From assembly GCF_003478335.1 (NCBI RefSeq), contig NZ_QUFB01000008.1:1-64000 (forward strand): 64,000 nt of DNA, in the 5' to 3' direction. The translations under genes were made by a program, and so were the position numbers. The first letter of the stretch is position 1, and the number at the start of each line of letters is the position of its first letter. This document shows, in pieces, positions 59,264 through 64,000 of this stretch. This DNA is from Clostridium sp. AM49-4BH (lineage in GTDB: Bacteria > Bacillota > Clostridia > Lachnospirales > Lachnospiraceae). The notes under the pieces were generated by a model. It was not told the origin of the DNA and searched no databases. It saw only the letters and a program-made list of their open reading frames with translations.

Positions 59264-60055
59264 CTATAGAAATCGGCTTAATGACGCCATTCGATCTTCT
59301 GCCCAGCTATATTCCAGCATATAATCTCCCGCAAATGCGTCCTGCGCATCCTTTTCACGCTGTAATAGACGGTACAGATCGCATTCCAGCAGATCCGTAT
59401 TAAGACGTTTGATGCCTCTTCCTGACACGATAATATCCTCTACACCATACTTTTTTAATTCATTGATCAATGTTTTACCGATCTTGCTGCATAAGCTCTG
59501 CGTTGCTTCATCGTTCGGACGGTTCTCCCACAATGTTCCAATGATCTGATCTGTCGTCACAGTACCTCCTTCTCGATCCACCAAAAGAGCCAACAGCTCT
59601 TTTGCTTTCGCACTGCGAAACATAACCGGACTCCCATCAATATACAGATCAAAATGTCCAAACGTTCTTGCAAAGATTCTTTTATTTCTCTGTAAAGCAA
59701 GTTCATTCGCCTTCTTGACGACAAAGGTGAGTTCTGCCGCATTTAATGGCTTCATCAAATAAAAGTCCGCTTCTACATCAATTGCATTGTCAACGTACTG
59801 CGCATTACCTGTTGTATAGATCAACACGATCTGAGGATTGAGCTCCTTTAACTTTTTACCCAATTCAACACCATCCATACAACCATGTATACATATATCT
59901 AAGAATGCCGCCTCGACGGCACGCTCCCGAACACACTGCAGTGCCTCCCCTGCATCAAGACACTCTCCGACAATCTCTACACGCTTGTCACGCTCTAAAT
60001 AGTTACGCACTAATTTGATCGCCATGATCTCATCATCGACAATGATCGTTTTCAT
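59264..60055 (-). CDS. Response regulator with SARP/BTAD-like output domain
   Basis: The 263-residue protein has a complete receiver (VDDE at 6-9, Asp in FLDICIHG, Thr in IYTTGNA, Lys in LMKPLNA). A winged helix with FGHFDLYIDGSPVMFRSAKAKELLALLVDREGG follows (about 130-205). The C-terminal YRLL...AFAGDYMLEYSWAEDRMASL resembles the start of a bacterial transcriptional activation domain. It should be phosphorylated and bind DNA; its targets are unknown. It lies 56 bases after the kinase-like gene. Confidence 0.85.
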   Translation of the reverse strand: MKTIIVDDEIMAIKLVRNYLERDKRVEIVGECLDAGEALQCVRERAVEAAFLDICIHGCMDGVELGKKLKELNPQIVLIYTTGNAQYVDNAIDVEADFYLMKPLNAAELTFVVKKANELALQRNKRIFARTFGHFDLYIDGSPVMFRSAKAKELLALLVDREGGTVTTDQIIGTLWENRPNDEATQSLCSKIGKTLINELKKYGVEDIIVSGRGIKRLNTDLLECDLYRLLQREKDAQDAFAGDYMLEYSWAEDRMASLSRFL

Positions 60056-60111
60056 ACCATCCCTACATTCCTTCCATCAAATTTTAATCAAGATCCATCG
60101 ATCCGAGATGT

Positions 60112-60747
60112 TTAGGTATTCTGACCTTCCGCCTCTATCGGTAATGCAAATGTAACAACCATTTCATCACCTTCGATCTCCCAGCTAATATCTCCTTCTA
60201 CCGAAAAGCTCCACCATATTCTCAATTTTTGACGTATCAGCTCACCTTCGTCCGCTTCCTTTTTGGATAACTCCTCATACGAGTTGCGAATGGTAAGAAT
60301 ATACTTATTTTGACAAACCCCACCAAGAATTTTAATTTGACGTCTTCTGGTCGACATACACTCATTGACAGCACGCGACGCATATAATGCAATCCCCATC
60401 GGCGGCACTTTCAGATCGCAGTCACCAACATCCCACAATACCGTCATCCCTTGAAACCGATAGTTTTCCATAGACAAATACGTTCGCATGAACTTTCTTT
60501 CCTCACGAAAAGATACTGTTTTATTGACGCGAAAACATTGAAACTGATAACGCAGGCAGTCCGCAAAACCATCCAGCAGCTCCGGCAGCAATACCTTCTC
60601 TAATATCGCAGCCCCTTTGATCGCATTTAACGTATTAAATAGAAAATGCTCCTGCAGTACGACAATTTGCTGCTTCAGATCTTCCTCATCCACCTCTGCC
60701 ATTCCTTTGACATCAATAATCACACGTAAGGGTCCAGTTTTTCTCAC
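60112..60747 (-). CDS. LytS-type histidine kinase relic, Spo0B-like in plan
   Basis: The 211-residue protein has no sensor or membrane part. A phosphoacceptor helix LQEHFLFNTLNAIKGAAIL (about 31-49) matches the LytS His-kinase box with His34. The ATPase part is degenerate: VPPMGIALYASRAVNECM replaces the N-box ENA-x-KHG, and no DNGxG box is found. It could be a phosphotransferase, as is Spo0B, which also pairs a His helix with a defunct ATPase domain. That reading is inference. The start is GTG at 60747; an in-frame stop lies just upstream. Confidence 0.7.
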   Translation of the reverse strand: MRKTGPLRVIIDVKGMAEVDEEDLKQQIVVLQEHFLFNTLNAIKGAAILEKVLLPELLDGFADCLRYQFQCFRVNKTVSFREERKFMRTYLSMENYRFQGMTVLWDVGDCDLKVPPMGIALYASRAVNECMSTRRRQIKILGGVCQNKYILTIRNSYEELSKKEADEGELIRQKLRIWWSFSVEGDISWEIEGDEMVVTFALPIEAEGQNT

Positions 60748-60840
60748 TTTTTATTTGTCCTCCAAATCCTCAATATTCCTTGATATCGTAAGCAATATAT
60801 GATCCGACAGCATCTTTGGATGTGCGAAGTGTGAGTAAAT

Positions 60841-61269
60841 TTATACGCCCAACACGCTATGGATCATCTCTAACAACGCTGCATAATTTACCGGTTTGTC
60901 AACATATCCATTCATCTCACATTCAGTTGCTTTCATTTTCGCTGAGGGAAGTAAATTAGCGGTAACAGCATATATTGGAATCTCTTTACTATCTTGCCTG
61001 TCTGCATTACGAATGAATTTTGCTATATCATAACCATCCATACCGTATAGATTCAGATCGATCAATATAAACTGATATGAAAACGGTTCACTATTCTGAT
61101 AGCTTTCTAATGCTTTCTGTCCACTCACAAACGCATCTGTATGCAATCCAAAATCATTAAATATTGTCTGCATGACTTCCAGATTAATTTCATTGTCATC
61201 AATGATCATAACTCTTTCTCCATGGAACGAATCAATGTCAGCAAGACCATCCCAAGTCAATATATTCAT
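60841..61269 (-). CDS. Stand-alone receiver domain protein
   Basis: From the ATG at 61269 (AGGAGG upstream) the protein has 142 residues: a short N-terminal stretch and one receiver domain with IIDDNEIN, Asp in LIDLNLYGMDG, Thr in AVTAN and Lys in YVDKPVN. All phosphorylation residues are present. There is no output domain, as in Spo0F or CheY. It is probably an intermediate in a phosphorelay with its neighbours. Confidence 0.85.
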   Translation of the reverse strand: MNILTWDGLADIDSFHGERVMIIDDNEINLEVMQTIFNDFGLHTDAFVSGQKALESYQNSEPFSYQFILIDLNLYGMDGYDIAKFIRNADRQDSKEIPIYAVTANLLPSAKMKATECEMNGYVDKPVNYAALLEMIHSVLGV

Positions 61270-61399
61270 GATCCTATTCCTCCTGATATCATCTATTTTA
61301 CTCCTTCTCAAAAAATCCGTCAATCATGCCCTTTGTATGCTTTAAGCTGTTCTCCTCAAATCATCCACAATAGATACGATACTTAACGCGACTCTGAAA

Positions 61400-62128
61400 T
61401 CATACAAAACAAGAACCATTTTCCTCTTTATGATACTGCAGATAATACCCTTTTCCATATTTGGACACAATAAAAAGCCTTGTTCCATATAAACGTTTGC
61501 GCACCCGCTGCACAACACCATCCAATCTTCTCCGGCTGTGCACAGATACTTCGCTCCATAAATTCTCCACCAATTCATCCCGATATACCACAGCTCCCTC
61601 TGCCTGCAGCAACCGCTTCAACAATATACATTCCTCTCTCGACATATGAATAGGATACCCGTCTATCTGAACTTGTCCACCCTCGCTATCCACTATAACA
61701 CGTTCCCATTCCGTCATCGGGACATCTGATACGACATTTTTCGACACCGCCCGTACTATACGACAGGCTGCCAGATCGGTCGACTGCTCCGGGCAGACAC
61801 ATTCTGCCGCTCCGGCTCGCAAAAGCTGTTCTTCCAACCGATCATCTCTTTGCTGTAAAATCACGATAATTGGCACCTTCTGCCATTCCGCAAATTCTCG
61901 AAAAGCCTGCAGGCACATACTGTCACCTGCATCTTTCGTTCTCCATCGATACGCCTCCGTCAACTCTTCTTCCTGTATCATAATGGCCGAGCACGGAGCC
62001 TGCACCTCCCATAACGTCTCTGCATGATCGATCATCTGAGTCTGCCATTCTTCCTGGCTCAATTGCTCCAACAATCTTGCGATCCACTCTTCCTCTAATG
62101 CGCAAACAATCATCTTTCTCTTTCTCAT
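61400..62128 (-). CDS. OmpR/PhoB-type regulator with degenerate receiver
   Basis: The 242-residue protein has an N-terminal receiver-like fold without the acidic pair (VCALEEEW), without the phosphoacceptor Asp (IMIQEEE) and without the Lys. It has a complete C-terminal winged helix (about 145-232) with SREECILLKRLLQAEG and VYRDELVENLWSEVSVHSRRRLDGVVQRVRKRL...YGKGYYL. It would bind DNA without needing phosphorylation. Targets unknown. Confidence 0.82.
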   Translation of the reverse strand: MRKRKMIVCALEEEWIARLLEQLSQEEWQTQMIDHAETLWEVQAPCSAIMIQEEELTEAYRWRTKDAGDSMCLQAFREFAEWQKVPIIVILQQRDDRLEEQLLRAGAAECVCPEQSTDLAACRIVRAVSKNVVSDVPMTEWERVIVDSEGGQVQIDGYPIHMSREECILLKRLLQAEGAVVYRDELVENLWSEVSVHSRRRLDGVVQRVRKRLYGTRLFIVSKYGKGYYLQYHKEENGSCFV

Positions 62129-62234
62129 ATTTTTCTCTCACCCACGATCTGTTTCTTATATTTTCGATAATTGACATTAGATGTTTCCATCTTCGTTCTT
62201 CACACGCTGCTGTCTTCTACCTTACTTTTGGGAA

Positions 62235-63269
62235 TTACATGATGGCCTTTTGGACGACTTCATAACCTTTTTCCCGTATCTGCTGTTCGAAAGACTTGAT
62301 CGTCTCCTGCTGACGATGAATAGTGTGCTCATCATAAACGGCGTATGCACCACGCAATGCCTCGTCAACAATATCAACAACAACAGCGTTAGCCCCCGCC
62401 TGCAGTGCCTTCTTCCGTCCATCGTGCATCGCCTGTTCCAAACTCGGATCTGCAATAAGAATACTTCCCCGAAACATCAATCTTGCAATTGCCATCAAGT
62501 ATAATACCATATCCGCATTACCACCGCGTTCCCGTTCAAATGGCGTATGTTTTGCTGCCAAAAATGGTGCGATCTGTATCATCTGTGGCATAAACTGCTT
62601 CATAAACAGCAGATCTTTAGATACATTCTCTATCGTCTGATAAGGTGTTCCGACCAAAAATCCTGTTCCTGTATGATATCCCATCTCCTGCAGTTCCCAC
62701 ATTCCCTGCTTGCGCCGCAATAATGACATATTAGCAGAGTGCAGCCTCTTGAATTGTAATTCATTCGAGGCATCATGGCTAAGCATAGCTGCTCCGGCAC
62801 CTAAATGCATCCAATGTAAATATGCCGCTTTGGTATGATCCCCCACATTCAATATGATCGTACAGTCCGGGAAATGCTTATGTACCGCATCCACAATTTC
62901 TGCAAAATTTGCTTCCGAAAAATAAAAATCTGTCCCACTTTCCAGCAAAAAATTGCGAATCCCCTGCCTGTAACCCTCGTGACAATACTGTAATATTTCT
63001 TTCATATTCATACGATACCGCTTCACAAAACGATTACTGCGTCTTAACCCACAGTAGTTGCAATCATTTTTGCAGTAATTAGAAAAAGGAAGTCTACCCC
63101 ACAGATAGACTTCCTTATCAAATTGCTGTTTTCGAACCTCTTCTGCCTTTTGAAACAGATACTCGGTTGTCTCCGCATTACGATATCGCAACAGTTCTGT
63201 AAATTCGTCTGCTGATAACGTTCCAAGCATCATCAGACGATCTACATGCTCCTGCATTATCTCGCCCAT
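62235..63269 (-). CDS. hydE: [FeFe] hydrogenase maturase HydE (radical SAM)
   Basis: The 344-residue radical SAM protein has C-x3-C-x2-C at Cys66, Cys70 and Cys73 (NYCKNDCNYCGLRRSN), which binds the SAM-coordinating [4Fe-4S] cluster, and a TIM-barrel layout matching HydE. HydE helps build the H-cluster of [FeFe] hydrogenase, used to dispose of reduced ferredoxin as H2. The ATG at 63269 has GGAG 6 bases upstream; 63281 is an alternative. No hydF, hydG or hydrogenase gene is in the window. A related radical SAM function is a lesser possibility. Confidence 0.82.
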   Translation of the reverse strand: MGEIMQEHVDRLMMLGTLSADEFTELLRYRNAETTEYLFQKAEEVRKQQFDKEVYLWGRLPFSNYCKNDCNYCGLRRSNRFVKRYRMNMKEILQYCHEGYRQGIRNFLLESGTDFYFSEANFAEIVDAVHKHFPDCTIILNVGDHTKAAYLHWMHLGAGAAMLSHDASNELQFKRLHSANMSLLRRKQGMWELQEMGYHTGTGFLVGTPYQTIENVSKDLLFMKQFMPQMIQIAPFLAAKHTPFERERGGNADMVLYLMAIARLMFRGSILIADPSLEQAMHDGRKKALQAGANAVVVDIVDEALRGAYAVYDEHTIHRQQETIKSFEQQIREKGYEVVQKAIM

Positions 63270-63327
63270 TATTTTCTCCATTTCCAGCGCCTCGCCAAAT
63301 ACAATACCACTTTATTCTAAGGAGCCA

Positions 63328-63948
63328 CTACTCCTGTTCCGTATCCGCGATCTCAAATTGGCTGATAATGCCACAGATCGCCGTATTTAACTCCGGCTTT
63401 AACTCTTCCAGGGTGACCGGTTGCTTCTGTAGAATAACATTATAACAGGTTGCATTTACCAATTCAACAATCATAAAGATCATTAAATTCTGCTGTCGAA
63501 ATTTGCGCCCGGACTGCTCTAGCAGCTCCTCGAAGATATCCATGCAGTTCCGATTGGACATACCGGCAATACGAATATTTGAAAAAACACCCCAGCTTAA
63601 GTTTTTAGAAATAAATCGTAATAATACAGGGCTCTCATTGAGCTGATCAACAATATGTGTTGCAAGTGCTACAATACACTCCTCTAAGCTGACCCAATTG
63701 GACTCATCATTCAATTTGAGTTCTTCATTAGCTCGGTCAAACAATGCACTCGCCTGTCTTGCGATCAACTGATCGCGAATGTCAAATTTATCTTTGAAAT
63801 AAAGATAAAAAGTACCTTTCGCCATCTTTGCCCGTTTTACAATTTCAGAGATGGACGTATTTTGAATTCCTTTTTCTGTGAACAATTCAAATGCAGAGAG
63901 CAGAAGTGCTTCTTTCTTCTCTCGCTTTTTTTGATCGATCTTACTCAT
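63328..63948 (-). CDS. TetR family transcriptional regulator
   Basis: The 206-residue protein has an N-terminal TetR helix-turn-helix (ALLLSAFELFTEKGIQNTSISEIVKRAKMAKGTFYLYFKDKFDI, about 14-57) and a helical ligand domain with no recognisable effector site. A GGGGGG-type site lies just upstream of the ATG. It ends 59 bases before hydE and may or may not control it. The remaining 52 bases to the right edge could hold the end of another gene. Confidence 0.88.
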   Translation of the reverse strand: MSKIDQKKREKKEALLLSAFELFTEKGIQNTSISEIVKRAKMAKGTFYLYFKDKFDIRDQLIARQASALFDRANEELKLNDESNWVSLEECIVALATHIVDQLNESPVLLRFISKNLSWGVFSNIRIAGMSNRNCMDIFEELLEQSGRKFRQQNLMIFMIVELVNATCYNVILQKQPVTLEELKPELNTAICGIISQFEIADTEQE

Positions 63949-64000
63949 GCGTCCACCCCCCTTAATATATTACTCATCTTTCTTAACTTCCTGTGTTGAC

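Overview
The window reads as a chromosomal piece of a low-to-mid GC, anaerobic, butyrate-producing Firmicute, most likely a Lachnospiraceae member. The evidence is a complete acetyl-CoA to butyrate gene set ending in a butyryl-CoA:acetate CoA-transferase, a Spo0A, a HydE-type hydrogenase maturase, Gram-positive LexA boxes, TTGACA/TATAAT promoters and strong GGAGG ribosome binding sites. I see no phage, plasmid, IS element or CRISPR array: this is core genome.

Layout. 1-3.8 kb (minus): the open end of a coiled-coil protein with 45-bp tandem repeats, then rbgA, a signal peptidase I homologue lacking both catalytic residues, mecA and uppP. 4-10.3 kb (minus): the butyrate operon thl-crt-hbd-bcd-etfB-etfA; but is divergent at 10.5 kb. 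12-16.6 kb: a FlK-like thioesterase, small unknown proteins, a 543-residue membrane protein, a frameshifted nicotinate phosphoribosyltransferase and tRNA-Gly. 16.8-31.7 kb (minus): purL, a PrsA/SurA-like foldase, tRNA-Leu (plus), rpsU, a secreted FN3-like protein, alaS, carB, carA and an ANTAR regulator. 31.8-39.5 kb (minus): a glutamine synthetase-like protein with a ruined active site, and glutamate synthase behind a hairpin leader. 40-44 kb (minus): tRNA-Ser, holA, lexA, rsfS, yqeK, nadD, yhbY. 44-48.5 kb: a D,D-carboxypeptidase (plus), two tandem LCP proteins (minus) and a DUF4321 protein (plus). 48.6-57.8 kb: an aconitase-family hydratase, a chemotaxis receptor, pyrBI (plus), a lipoprotein, a PutP-like symporter and citrate synthase. 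58-64 kb (minus): spo0A, four two-component-type proteins, hydE and a TetR regulator.

How the genes fit together. Citrate synthase and the aconitase-family enzyme supply the oxidative branch toward 2-oxoglutarate, glutamate synthase makes glutamate, and CarAB and PyrBI spend glutamine on pyrimidines, so nitrogen and carbon metabolism meet here. The best leads are: (1) a glutamine synthetase pseudoenzyme paired with an ANTAR antiterminator; (2) a Spo0B-like kinase relic, a stand-alone receiver and two further regulators next to spo0A, possibly a phosphorelay; (3) a dead signal peptidase paralogue; (4) an attenuator-like leader before glutamate synthase.

Caution: five genes (pncB, carA, gltA, dacF and the chemotaxis receptor) are broken by one- or two-base indels. 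This density of breaks in housekeeping genes suggests sequence errors more than biology.
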